This document shows, in pieces, positions 45,355 through 53,894 of a stretch of DNA of 64,000 bases; within the stretch, counting starts at the first letter, position 1, and every line of letters starts with the position of its first letter. The position numbers and the translations under genes were made by a program. Source of the stretch: an uncultured Collinsella sp. (GTDB taxonomy: Bacteria > Actinomycetota > Coriobacteriia > Coriobacteriales > Coriobacteriaceae). The notes under the pieces were generated by a model. That model was given only the letters and a program-made list of their open reading frames with translations, ran no database searches and was not told where the DNA came from. Location: assembly GCA_949288855.1 (NCBI GenBank), contig CASELS010000001.1:1-64000 (forward strand), given 5' to 3'.

Positions 45355-46758
45355 ATGGGCATTGCGATATCCATTGTTGCCACGCTTCTTCTCACCCTGC
45401 TGAACGGCTATTTCTCCATGTCGGAGATGGCGCTCACCACCGCAAAGCGCGCCAGCCTCGAGCACGATGCCGAGGAGGGCGACAAGCGCGCGACCGCCGC
45501 TCTCGAGCTTGCCGCAGACTCGACGGACTTCCTCGCGACCATCCAGGTCGCCATTACGCTCGTCGGCTTCTTCTCGGCGACGGTGTCGTCCAACACGCTT
45601 TCTGACCCGCTGACGACGTGGGTCGAGTCCTTTGGCATCGCCCCGCTTTCCGCGATCGCCCCGGTTGCCTCGCCCATCGTCATCACTCTTATCGTTTCGT
45701 ACCTCTCGATCGTCATCGGCGAGCTCGTGCCCAAGCGCATCGGCCTCTCTGACGCCGAGGGCATGGCCAAGTCCGTCGCCGGCCCCATCATGTTCTTCCG
45801 CAAGATCGCCCGCCCGCTCGTGTGGCTCACCCAGGCGTCTGCCAACGGCATTTCGGCGCTGCTTGGCATCAAGAGCGCTGACGACCGCCAGAACGTGTCC
45901 GAGGAGGAGATCAAGTACATGGTCTCCGAGCAGGATGGCATGCGCGACGAGGAGAAGCGCATGATCCACGAGATCTTTGACCTTGGCGACGCTGTGGCAC
46001 GCGAGGTCATGGTCCCGCGTGTGGACGTGGAGATGGTCGAGGATACCGACACGGTCGAGCAGGTGCTCGACGTCATGCGCAAGACCGGCTTCTCACGCGT
46101 GCCGGTCTACCACGAGGATCCCGACAACGTCGTGGGTATCGCGCACATCAAGGATCTGATTGAGCTCGCACTGTCGAGCGAGGGTAAGCGCCCGGTGAGC
46201 ACGAGCCTGCGCGACGTTACGTTTGTGCCTGACACCAAGGACATCCTGCCCTTGCTCTCTGAGATGCAGACGGCGCGCGAGCGCATGGTCGTGGTGGTGG
46301 ACGAGTACGGCGGAACGGCTGGCGTCATCACCATCGAGGACATCGTCGAAGAGGTCGTGGGCGAGATTGAGGACGAGTTCGATCCCGACAACAAGTACCT
46401 CACGCGCCTCTCGCGCCGCGAGTGGCTGGTGGACGGTCGCTTTAGCTGCGACGATGCCGCCGAGCTTGGCTGGCCCATTGAGGAGAGCGACGATTACGAG
46501 ACCATTGCCGGCTGGATCATGGATTTCTGCGACTCGGTGCCGAGCATCGGCGAGATCTTTGAGCAGAACGGTTACAAGTTCAAAGTCCAGTCCATGCGCG
46601 GACAGCGTATCTCGCTTATCCGCGTGACGGCCCCCGAGGAGAGCGAGACGCCTGCTGAGCAGGGCAATGTAGCCAACACGAACGACTCTGGCGACGCGGC
46701 GTCGGCGGGCGTCGCACACGAGGCGCGCTCCGATGAGGCCGCGGGCGATGCCCGATAG
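45355..46758 (+). CDS. CNNM/HlyC-type CBS-domain transporter
   Basis: 467 residues: an N-terminal DUF21/CNNM membrane domain (about 1-190; LNGYFSMSEMALTTAKRASLEH, ITLVGFFSATVSS), a CBS pair (about 205-335; RVPVYHEDPDNVVGIAHIKDLIEL, VVVVDEYGGTAGVITIEDIVEEVVGEI) and a CorC_HlyC domain (about 350-435). Such proteins are linked to Mg2+ or Co2+ efflux. GGAGG lies 14 bases before ATG. The C-terminal 30 residues are low-complexity acidic. It follows hemolysin III by 91 bases. Confidence 0.93.
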   Translation: MGIAISIVATLLLTLLNGYFSMSEMALTTAKRASLEHDAEEGDKRATAALELAADSTDFLATIQVAITLVGFFSATVSSNTLSDPLTTWVESFGIAPLSAIAPVASPIVITLIVSYLSIVIGELVPKRIGLSDAEGMAKSVAGPIMFFRKIARPLVWLTQASANGISALLGIKSADDRQNVSEEEIKYMVSEQDGMRDEEKRMIHEIFDLGDAVAREVMVPRVDVEMVEDTDTVEQVLDVMRKTGFSRVPVYHEDPDNVVGIAHIKDLIELALSSEGKRPVSTSLRDVTFVPDTKDILPLLSEMQTARERMVVVVDEYGGTAGVITIEDIVEEVVGEIEDEFDPDNKYLTRLSRREWLVDGRFSCDDAAELGWPIEESDDYETIAGWIMDFCDSVPSIGEIFEQNGYKFKVQSMRGQRISLIRVTAPEESETPAEQGNVANTNDSGDAASAGVAHEARSDEAAGDAR

Positions 46759-46839
46759 GTCGACTGCGCTAGAATATCGAGCATAGAGCCGCGAGATGTG
46801 CCCGCCGCGAGGCGCGTAGGGCAGAAAGGTCGGACAGCC

Positions 46840-47487
46840 ATGGCAGACCTGTTCAACATCATGAAGATCCATGTGGGCGAGGACAAGCTTCGCGCCCGCG
46901 TCCTGGTGAACCCCGGCATGCCGGTGCGCACCTCCGAGGATATTGAGGCGACGGCGCGCGTCTACTATCTGGCTCCGGCCATCGCTCAGCACGCCTGCTA
47001 CGGAGACGCGGGCGAGAAGTTCCAGGACTGCATGGGCGATACCGAGCTCGCGCACCTGCTCGAGCACCTCACCGTTGAGATCATGAACCAGACGGGGCTC
47101 GCGGGCGATATCTCCTTTGGTCGTACCCGTGGCGTTGCGGAGGATCCGCGCCTCTTTGACATCGAGCTCGGGTGCCCCGATGATGCGCTTACCATTGGCG
47201 CCCTGTCTTCGGCGGCGTTCATGATGCAGTGGGCGTTCGTCAACCCCGATGCCCCCGCGCCCGACTTTGAGGGCACGGTTGCCGCGCTCACCCAGTTGGT
47301 GTCGAGCTTGCGTGGGGAGGGCGCGCCCGAGGGCGACGAGCCCGCTGCCGAGGAACTCGCCGAGGGCATTGTCGCCGATGAAGAGGCTGCCGAGCCGCTC
47401 GCCGATGAGGCCGAGGATGCCCCGCATACCGAGGACATCGCGAGCGACGCCGTCTTTGGTGGTGCCGCTGCGGCGCACGTCGAGTAG
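46840..47487 (+). CDS. Stand-alone protein like the cyanophycin synthetase N-terminal domain
   Basis: 215 residues. Segments DTELAHLLEHLTVEIMNQTG and ISFGRTRG, then a pattern like (P)xxFDIELGCPDDALTIGALSSAAFMM, correspond to the HVxEHxALELQxxAG...FGRTR region of the cyanophycin synthetase N-domain. The ATP-grasp and Mur-ligase-like domains are absent. The last 75 residues are an acidic Ala/Glu-rich tail. RBS AGAAAGG. It precedes ytxH- and PRC-like genes by 118 bases. A role in binding a poly-amino-acid or peptide is only a suggestion. Confidence 0.6.
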   Translation: MADLFNIMKIHVGEDKLRARVLVNPGMPVRTSEDIEATARVYYLAPAIAQHACYGDAGEKFQDCMGDTELAHLLEHLTVEIMNQTGLAGDISFGRTRGVAEDPRLFDIELGCPDDALTIGALSSAAFMMQWAFVNPDAPAPDFEGTVAALTQLVSSLRGEGAPEGDEPAAEELAEGIVADEEAAEPLADEAEDAPHTEDIASDAVFGGAAAAHVE

Positions 47488-47605
47488 CATACGTTCATAG
47501 GGAGCAGACGGGATGCGCCGTTTATCGGGCGCATCTGCTCGATGCCGCGCTATGCGGGTATAATGAAGCGCACCTGTAGATATGAATCTCACGGAAGGGA
47601 TCGAC

Positions 47606-47980
47606 ATGGGTAAGACGTTCAGCTTTGTTGCCGGTGCCGTCATCGGCGCCGCCGCCGGTACGATCATCGGCATCCTCACCGCCCCGCGTTCGGGTGCGGA
47701 GACCCGTGCGATGGCGAGCGATATGGCCAACGACGCGTGGGATAACGCCCGCGATTTCTACGAGCAGGGCACCGAGCAGGTCCGCTCCGCCATGAACGAC
47801 TTCGGTCCCATGGTCGATGCCAAGACCGATGAACTCCGCGCCAAGGTCGACCTCGCCCGCGAGCGCATGGATCAGCTGCGCGAGACCATCAACGAGGCCG
47901 TCTCTTCCGGCAACGTGACGCCCGCCATGGACGTCGAGGTCGAGGTCGCTCCAGCCGCAGAGGCTGCTGCCGAGGCGTAA
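47606..47980 (+). CDS. YtxH-domain membrane protein
   Basis: 124 residues: an N-terminal glycine/alanine-rich membrane helix (about 5-25, FSFVAGAVIGAAAGTIIGIL) with the YtxH motif LTAPRSGAETR, then a long amphipathic helix (about 45-105) and an Ala/Glu tail. YtxH proteins are general-stress-linked envelope proteins of unclear function. GAAGGG precedes ATG. Its stop overlaps the next start (TAATG), so the two are translationally coupled. Confidence 0.85.
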   Translation: MGKTFSFVAGAVIGAAAGTIIGILTAPRSGAETRAMASDMANDAWDNARDFYEQGTEQVRSAMNDFGPMVDAKTDELRAKVDLARERMDQLRETINEAVSSGNVTPAMDVEVEVAPAAEAAAEA

Positions 47981-48738
47981 TGCGCGCACAGGATTTTCAG
48001 GGCATCAAGCTCTACCGCGTGCCGCCTCAGGGCAAGCGTACCGCTAAAGACGGCACGCCGGTGCGCCCGAAGAAGATGGGCAAGCTCCATTTTCCCGTCT
48101 TCACCCCCGAGGGTTCGCGCCTCGTGGGCTTTATGTGCACCCCGCCCGAGATAGCCGGCATGGTCAAGCGACCGGACTTCTTTGTGGCATACGACGCCCT
48201 CGAACCGTTCGAGGGCGTCCTTTGTGCCGTCGATGAGAAGGCGTCTTTCGACAAAGCCGCGGCAAAGCGGTTGGGCATCGATTTGGATCGCTGCCTCATC
48301 TGGACGGGCATGGACGTCCGCACCCAATCCGGGAGCTCGCTGGGGTATTGCGCCGATGCGACCTTCGATCCCAAGACCGGCAAGGTCTCCCATTACGCGC
48401 TGACGCGCGGTGCCACGGCAAGCGTTCTTTTGGGCGATGTCGAGATGCCCGCTCAGTATCTGCGCGGCTACTGCGACGGTTACATGATTGTTGACGACGC
48501 CGTGGCCGACCTCGAGGTCTCGGGCGGTGCCGCTGCGCGAGCCGCGGAGGTCACCGTCAAGGTGAGCGCAAAGGTAAAAGAGGGAGCCAAGGTCCTTGAC
48601 GACCACGGTTCGGTTGCCGTAGAGAAGGGCACCCGCGCCGTTGGACGCCAGCTTGGCAAGACTAAGGGTATGTTCCGGGCCTTCAAGAGCGAATTCAAGA
48701 AGGCTGCGGGCACCGATACCAAGAAGAAGGGCAAGTAG
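47980..48738 (+). CDS. Hypothetical protein, possible PRC-barrel domain
   Basis: 252 residues. Residues about 3-75 (DFQGIKLYRVPPQ, GKLHFPVFTPEGSRLVGFM) and 90-170 have PRC-barrel-like alternation of strands with GYCADATFDPKTGKVSHYAL. A basic Ala/Lys-rich tail ends in GTDTKKKGK. It overlaps ytxH by one base. It may be a cytoplasmic adapter that binds RNA or protein; the assignment is weak. Confidence 0.65.
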   Translation: MRAQDFQGIKLYRVPPQGKRTAKDGTPVRPKKMGKLHFPVFTPEGSRLVGFMCTPPEIAGMVKRPDFFVAYDALEPFEGVLCAVDEKASFDKAAAKRLGIDLDRCLIWTGMDVRTQSGSSLGYCADATFDPKTGKVSHYALTRGATASVLLGDVEMPAQYLRGYCDGYMIVDDAVADLEVSGGAAARAAEVTVKVSAKVKEGAKVLDDHGSVAVEKGTRAVGRQLGKTKGMFRAFKSEFKKAAGTDTKKKGK

Positions 48739-48824
48739 CGCTCACGGCGCCGACGACGGGACGCGGCGTCGCGCGCTTGCCTCACACATACGGGGTCCCG
48801 TCCCCATGGCGAGGAGGAGAACCA

Positions 48825-50207
48825 TTGCCTAAACGTAGAACCTCCTACTCATCGCCCCGCCCGACGATGCGCACGGGCAAAAGGGGCTATCAGCTACCGC
48901 AGGGGCGCGCGCGTGCGCGTCGCCGCCCGGGTGCCACGTACCTCAACCATTCTCAGGGCTTCGGTAGGCGCCGGAGCGGTTTTCGCGCGAGCGGTCCCAA
49001 CACACGCAAGCCCTACGCCTACCTGGCGATTGGCTGCGCCTTCCTGTTCTTTTTAGCGACTGTCATCTGGTACCTCAACCGCTCGGTGGACATCACCTAT
49101 AACGGTGAGCCCGCGAGCGCGCGCATCAACTCGACAATCGCGCAGTTTATCGAGGACAACGGTCTTGCCGAGGAATACGATTCCGGCAATCTTTTGGCCG
49201 TTGACGACTCCGTGCTCGAGCGCGGGGCGGGTGCGCGCTATACCGTCACGCTGAATGGGGAGGAAGTCCCGGCCGACGCCTATGAGACGACAAAGCTCAC
49301 CGGCGGCGAAGAGCTTACCGTCGACGACGGCGCCGACGTGTATGAGGAGCACGACGTCCAGGCAACCGATATCATGCCCACGGTCACTATCGACGGCACC
49401 GGCGCCATCCAGTACGTGAAGACGTGGGGCCGGCCCGGTCGCTCCGAGATTTGGACAGGTAAGGTCTCGGGCATCACGGCCGACCGCGGCATTGTGCAAG
49501 AGGTCGTCAACTGCGAGATTGCCCAGGCCTCGGTCTTTACCGAGGACAGCGAGAAGCTCGTTGCCCTTACCTTTGACGAGGGACCGAGCTCCTATACCGA
49601 GCAGATCCTTTCCATCCTTACCGAGAAGGGCGTCAAGGCGACGTTCTTCTTGCAGGGTGATGCGGCGGAGGCGAACCCGGCTGCCGCGCGCGCCATTGCG
49701 GATGCGGGTTGCGAGATAGGCTCGAACACCTATAGCGACACCGACCTCACCGGTCTTTCCGCAGATGAGGTCCGCTCTCAGATCGAGCGCGGTGCCGATG
49801 CGATCGAGGCCGCCTCTGGCGTGCGCCCGACGGTTCTGCGCGCGCCGTACGCCTCCTTCAGCCTCGAGAACTGGACGCAGGCGATGGATTTGGTCAGCGC
49901 CGTGGTCTCGTGGAACGTCGACTCGGGCGATTGGCTTGTCCCGGGCGCCGACGAGGTCACAGACACGGTGGTGGGCTCCGTTCGGGCGGGCAGCATCGTC
50001 CTTCTGACCGACGGCGATGCAACCGGCGAGCAGACGCTCGAGGCGCTTCCTCAGATTATCGATCGTCTGCAGGAGGAGGGCTTTACACTCGTTACGCTCT
50101 CCGAACTCATCAAGAGCGACGTCGACCTGCGGGAAGAGGTTGACCTTACCAAGGTGGGCATGCCCGAGGGGGCATCGCTTCCGGTTATCCCCGAAGAAGA
50201 GGAGTAG
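48825..50207 (+). CDS. NodB-like polysaccharide deacetylase, catalytically degenerate
   Basis: 460 residues from a TTG start with a strong GAGGAGGAG site (the 5' frame from 48777 lacks one). Basic cytoplasmic tail, one membrane helix (about 65-85), a YabE/DUF348-like beta domain (about 88-150) and a NodB domain (about 240-430). The metal and catalytic residues are changed: TFDEGP has Glu252 for Asp, NTYSD has Asn301 and Asp305 for the two His ligands, and LLTDGD has Thr395 for the His of motif 5. The active paralogue follows at 50352 and lines up residue for residue. It is likely a binding or regulatory pseudo-enzyme of the cell wall. Confidence 0.88.
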   Translation: MPKRRTSYSSPRPTMRTGKRGYQLPQGRARARRRPGATYLNHSQGFGRRRSGFRASGPNTRKPYAYLAIGCAFLFFLATVIWYLNRSVDITYNGEPASARINSTIAQFIEDNGLAEEYDSGNLLAVDDSVLERGAGARYTVTLNGEEVPADAYETTKLTGGEELTVDDGADVYEEHDVQATDIMPTVTIDGTGAIQYVKTWGRPGRSEIWTGKVSGITADRGIVQEVVNCEIAQASVFTEDSEKLVALTFDEGPSSYTEQILSILTEKGVKATFFLQGDAAEANPAAARAIADAGCEIGSNTYSDTDLTGLSADEVRSQIERGADAIEAASGVRPTVLRAPYASFSLENWTQAMDLVSAVVSWNVDSGDWLVPGADEVTDTVVGSVRAGSIVLLTDGDATGEQTLEALPQIIDRLQEEGFTLVTLSELIKSDVDLREEVDLTKVGMPEGASLPVIPEEEE

Positions 50208-50351
50208 CGGGGTTGCGTGCAAGTTTGCCTAGAGGAACAACGTATGATTGATAGGGGAGCAACTCACGATTGAGTCACTTGCGATGAGCTGGGCAAACAA
50301 CTACGCTGAGCGCAGCTCGATGTCATTGGATTGCCGGGGAAGGTGGATTTC

Positions 50352-51719
50352 ATGTCCCATAGGGACCATGTAGAAATCGGTAAGGCGACAAACCTCCATT
50401 ACGGCAAGCGCCGTCATGGGTCGGGTGGTGCTGTCGCGCCAACATACCGGCCACAGACCATCTACTCCACCATCAAGGAGACCCGCCGCCCCACGTCGCG
50501 AACGTCTTCTACCCGTCCGCCGCGCCGCGGCGGCTCTGCGGCGATCGCGGTGGTTGCGCTCTTTGTCGTACTGCTTTTGGGTGCAGGCATTGGCGGCTGG
50601 TATTTCTTCTTGCGCGATATCAAGCTGACCGTGAACGGTCAGGATATGACCGCACGCATCAACACGCCGCTTGCCAATCTGCTTGCCGATACCGAGTACT
50701 TGGGTGTGCAGCCCGGACGCCTTCTTTCCATCACGGGCAATGTCATCGACGAGCAGGGCGGTGTGCTTTGCACTGTGACCTACAACGGCGAGAACGTTGC
50801 CGAGCAGGATTTTGCCGGAACGCTTCTTAAGGACGGTGACGAGGTTGCCGTGGGAAACGGGACCGACGTCGAGGAGCCGAGCCACGAGGAAGAGGCCTCG
50901 CTTGCCCCGGGTGTTCAAAAGGAACGGGGCGGCGCGGTGCAGTTTGTCTCGCAATGGGGCAAGGCAGGCAAAAAGACGGTGCGCCGGGGCGAGCGCTCGG
51001 GCGAGACCGTCGACGTGGAAGTTGTCGAGCCTGCGACCGATATGATTGTGAGTTCCATCAATCTGGAGCCCGCGGGCGGCCCCTACATTGCGCTTACCTT
51101 CGACGACGGCCCGAGCAAATACACGCCCGAGATTCTGCGCATCCTCAAGGAGAAGAACGCGGTGGCGACCTTCTTTAACTTGGGAAGCCAGGCGAGCGGC
51201 AACCAGGACGGGTGCCGTGCGATCGTGGATGCGGGCTGCGAGCTCGCCAGCCACACCAACGCGCACCAGAACCTCCCCACGCTCGATCGCGATGCGCTCC
51301 GCCAGGAGATTACCTCTGCCGCCGATGCCCTCGAGCAGGCGTCTGGCGTGCGCCCACAGATGATGCGTGCCCCCTATGGTGCGTTTACCGAGGTGGAGTG
51401 GGCGCGTGCGGGCGACATCATCTCGACGAACGTCCTCTGGAACATCGACACGCTCGACTGGGAGCGCCCGGGTGCTGCGGCCATCACCAGTGCGGTGCTG
51501 AACGGCGCGCGCAACGGCTCCATCGTCCTCATGCACGACGGCGGCGGTAACCGCGAGCAAGATATCGAGGCTCTGCCTGGCATTATCGACGGGCTGCGCG
51601 AGCGCGGCTACACGCTGGTTACCGTGAGCGAGCTCATGCGTCTTGACGGACGCGTGCCCGAGGAAGTTATTAAGGGCACCGTGTCGCTGCCCGAGGGCGC
51701 GGTCATGCCCGAGGTGTAG
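50352..51719 (+). CDS. NodB-like polysaccharide/peptidoglycan deacetylase
   Basis: 455 residues: basic N-terminus, membrane helix (about 65-87, SAAIAVVALFVVLLLGAGIGGWYFF), YabE/DUF348-like beta domain (about 90-150) and extracellular NodB domain (about 240-435). All signature residues are intact: TFDDGP (Asp251, Asp252), SHTNAH (His301, His305), RAPYGAF and LMHDGGG (His395). It removes N-acetyl groups from peptidoglycan or another wall polysaccharide, giving lysozyme resistance. AAGGTGG precedes ATG. It pairs with the degenerate upstream copy by tandem duplication. Confidence 0.93.
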   Translation: MSHRDHVEIGKATNLHYGKRRHGSGGAVAPTYRPQTIYSTIKETRRPTSRTSSTRPPRRGGSAAIAVVALFVVLLLGAGIGGWYFFLRDIKLTVNGQDMTARINTPLANLLADTEYLGVQPGRLLSITGNVIDEQGGVLCTVTYNGENVAEQDFAGTLLKDGDEVAVGNGTDVEEPSHEEEASLAPGVQKERGGAVQFVSQWGKAGKKTVRRGERSGETVDVEVVEPATDMIVSSINLEPAGGPYIALTFDDGPSKYTPEILRILKEKNAVATFFNLGSQASGNQDGCRAIVDAGCELASHTNAHQNLPTLDRDALRQEITSAADALEQASGVRPQMMRAPYGAFTEVEWARAGDIISTNVLWNIDTLDWERPGAAAITSAVLNGARNGSIVLMHDGGGNREQDIEALPGIIDGLRERGYTLVTVSELMRLDGRVPEEVIKGTVSLPEGAVMPEV

Positions 51720-51789
51720 CGCCTCCGGGCTCGTCAGCAATCTGTTCAAGGCCGAACGGGGCGCTCCGCACGTGCGGGTGCCTCGTTCG

Positions 51790-51873
51790 TGCTATAGTGA
51801 CAAGGCTGTCTCTAAAGGGTTACTAGAAAGGGCTATGGTGAAATCCAAACCTCGACCTCATAGTCGGTAACCC
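51790..51873 (+). promoter_or_regulatory. Promoter and structured leader of the magnesium operon
   Basis: TGC-TATAGT (51790-51798) is an extended -10 element. The leader then has nested stems: GGGTTAC (51817-51823) with GTAACCC (51867-51873) outside, and GGCTATG (51831) with CATAGTC (51859) inside, holding the start codon of a short ORF. About 220 bases separate it from the coding gene; downstream to 52023 only GC-rich weak hairpins are seen. No known magnesium riboswitch sequence fits. Confidence 0.6.
51835..51870 (+). CDS. Leader peptide MVKSKPRPHSR (candidate)
   Basis: An 11-codon ORF with AGAAAGGG a few bases before its ATG. The peptide is basic with prolines at positions 6 and 8 (Pro-Arg-Pro). 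Start and stop lie within the two halves of nested stems, so ribosome position would alter folding. Proline-containing leader peptides that stall at low Mg2+ or low proline are known for mgtA of Salmonella (MgtL). Placement before a magnesium-transport operon makes a similar role credible but unproven. Confidence 0.5.
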   Translation: MVKSKPRPHSR

Positions 51874-52023
51874 CTGCGAGTGCTTCTTCGGCGCGCGCAC
51901 GGGGTGCCCACCCGCACGAGGGCCCGTTGTGCCGGCCCGTCGCTGCGCGTCTCATATGGGCGGGGCCTGACTCCGCGTCCCGGTGCTTGCGGTGCCCGGG
52001 AGATTTGCCGTGAAGGAGCGCTA

Positions 52024-53874
52024 ATGAACTATTTATCCGAGATGCTCAAGCTCCCCGTCGTCGATGTGGCGGGGGAGAAGCTCGGTGTCGTTAACGATTT
52101 GGGCATCGCCACCGGCGAGGTCTTTCCCCATGTCACCTCGCTTGCGTTCCAAGGGCCGGGCAAGACGCCCTTTATGATCAGCTGGCGCAAATACGTCGAC
52201 CATATCGACGAGACCGGCGTTTACCTCAAAGCGGTGAGCACCGATGTGCGCTTCTCGTACCTGCAGCCCGACGAGGTGCTGCTTGCCCGCGATATCCTGA
52301 ACAAGCAGATCGTCGACACGCAGGGCATGAAGGTCGTGCGCGTGAACGACATCAAGCTCTCCGCCACCGGTGAGAACCAGCTGCGTCTGCTGGGCGCCGA
52401 GGTGGGCGCCCGCGGCCTTCTGCGTTCGCTCCATCCGGCGTGCGAGCGTATCGTCACCACGCTCGCCAAGTGCCTAGGGCGCCCCTTAAAAGAGGAGATC
52501 ATCGCGTGGTCCTATATGGACCTGCTTGACCGCTCCACGCGCGACATCAAGCTCTCGGTCTCGCACAAGACCTTAGACGAGCTCCATCCTGCCGACATCG
52601 CCGATATTATCGAGCAACTCGACCCGCGCCTGCGCGCCCAGGTTTTCAACCAGCTCGATACGGCGCAGGCGGCCGAGGCCATCGGCGAGATTGATGACGA
52701 CGACCTCGCGGCAGAGGTCCTCGAGGGCATGAGCGACCGCGACGCGTCCAGCATGCTCGCCCTCATGGACCCGGACGACGCCGCCGCGCTCATTGAGGAA
52801 CTCGATTACGAGAAGGCCGAGAAGCTCCTGCGCCTCATGGGCGTTAAGGAGGAGAAGGCGATTCGTACCCTTCTGGGGTATGAGGAGGACACGGCCGGTC
52901 GTATCATGACCTCCGAGTTTGTGGCCCTTCCCGCAACCGCTACGGTAGCCGACGCCATCGAGGCCATCCGCGCGCTCGACGAGGACTTCGAGAGCATCTA
53001 CTACGTTTATACGCTGGACCCCGCGGGCGCGCTCACGGGCGTGCTCAGCCTGCGCGCGCTCATCGTTGCCGAGGCGGACGCGCGCCTCTCTGGCCTCTCG
53101 TATCGCGACGTGGTCTGGGTCGCTCCCGACCTCGACCAGGAAGACGTTGCCGACGAGATGACCAAATACAACCTCGCGGCGATCCCGGTCTGCGACGACG
53201 CCCGCCACATCTTGGGCATCGTCACCGTCGACGACGCCCTCGACGTCATTGCCGAGGAGCACGAGGAGGACCTGCAGATTGCCGGTGTGGGCGCGACCGA
53301 GGGCGGTTCGGGAGAGCCCGTGCACGTCTTTGGCTGGTTTGCGCACCGCCAGTACTGGCTGCTTGTCTGGGCGGTGGCCTCGGGTATCGTCGCGAGTGTG
53401 CTCGGCGCGCTCGGCGGGGCGCCGGAGCTCTTCATCTACCCCATGTGCGTCATGCCCGTGGTACTGCTTGCTGCCAACCGCGCGGTCGCTTTTGTGAAGA
53501 ACTACTACCTCGAGTACAGCGAGCCGGAGGACGGGGGCAAGCCCTACCTCGGCTTCTTTGTCCAGACGGCATTTGTGGGCCTTGTGCTCGGTGCGGTCAT
53601 CTACCTCTGCGGCCAGCTCGTCATCGGCGCGGCGTATCCCGATGGCACCGCTGCTTCGGTTATAGACGAGCTCCTCAGTGCGTGCTTTGCCTGCGCGGCG
53701 CTGGTGGCATTCTTGAGCTGCGCCACGTCGGTGGCGTATCTGGCCATCCTTTTCTGGCGCGATGAGCACGATCGCAACACCTCCGGAAACGCCCTGTCCG
53801 TTACGGCGATGCTCGTCGCTTGTGCTCTTTATAGCGCCGCCTCCGTTGCGGCGACGCTCGCGGTTGTGGCGTAG
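52024..53874 (+). CDS. PRC/MgtE_N/CBS protein with divergent membrane domain
   Basis: 616 residues: PRC-like region (about 3-75, LPVVDVAGEKLGVVNDLGI), a second related segment (about 80-150), MgtE N-terminal superhelix (about 185-295; ELHPADIADIIEQLDPRLRAQVF and EELDYEKAEKLLRLMG), a CBS pair (about 300-420), and five membrane helices (about 433-616). Soluble part matches the Mg2+ sensor of MgtE channels, but the membrane part lacks the GNxGxQ-type pore motif of MgtE. It is either a far-diverged channel or a sensor coupled to the next gene. GAAGGAG precedes ATG. 20 bases separate it from the Nramp-like gene. Confidence 0.82.
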   Translation: MNYLSEMLKLPVVDVAGEKLGVVNDLGIATGEVFPHVTSLAFQGPGKTPFMISWRKYVDHIDETGVYLKAVSTDVRFSYLQPDEVLLARDILNKQIVDTQGMKVVRVNDIKLSATGENQLRLLGAEVGARGLLRSLHPACERIVTTLAKCLGRPLKEEIIAWSYMDLLDRSTRDIKLSVSHKTLDELHPADIADIIEQLDPRLRAQVFNQLDTAQAAEAIGEIDDDDLAAEVLEGMSDRDASSMLALMDPDDAAALIEELDYEKAEKLLRLMGVKEEKAIRTLLGYEEDTAGRIMTSEFVALPATATVADAIEAIRALDEDFESIYYVYTLDPAGALTGVLSLRALIVAEADARLSGLSYRDVVWVAPDLDQEDVADEMTKYNLAAIPVCDDARHILGIVTVDDALDVIAEEHEEDLQIAGVGATEGGSGEPVHVFGWFAHRQYWLLVWAVASGIVASVLGALGGAPELFIYPMCVMPVVLLAANRAVAFVKNYYLEYSEPEDGGKPYLGFFVQTAFVGLVLGAVIYLCGQLVIGAAYPDGTAASVIDELLSACFACAALVAFLSCATSVAYLAILFWRDEHDRNTSGNALSVTAMLVACALYSAASVAATLAVVA

Positions 53875-53894
53875 CTGATCGGCTGGTGTGTGCG

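Noticed and set aside
48825-50207. Pseudogene call for the degenerate NodB gene
   Set aside because: The reading frame, RBS, anchor and domains are intact; only catalytic residues differ, so it is treated as a functional non-enzyme.
51790-52023. M-box or cobalamin riboswitch before the magnesium operon
   Set aside because: GGTGAAATCC recalls part of a cobalamin element, but the B12 box and the M-box core are absent.
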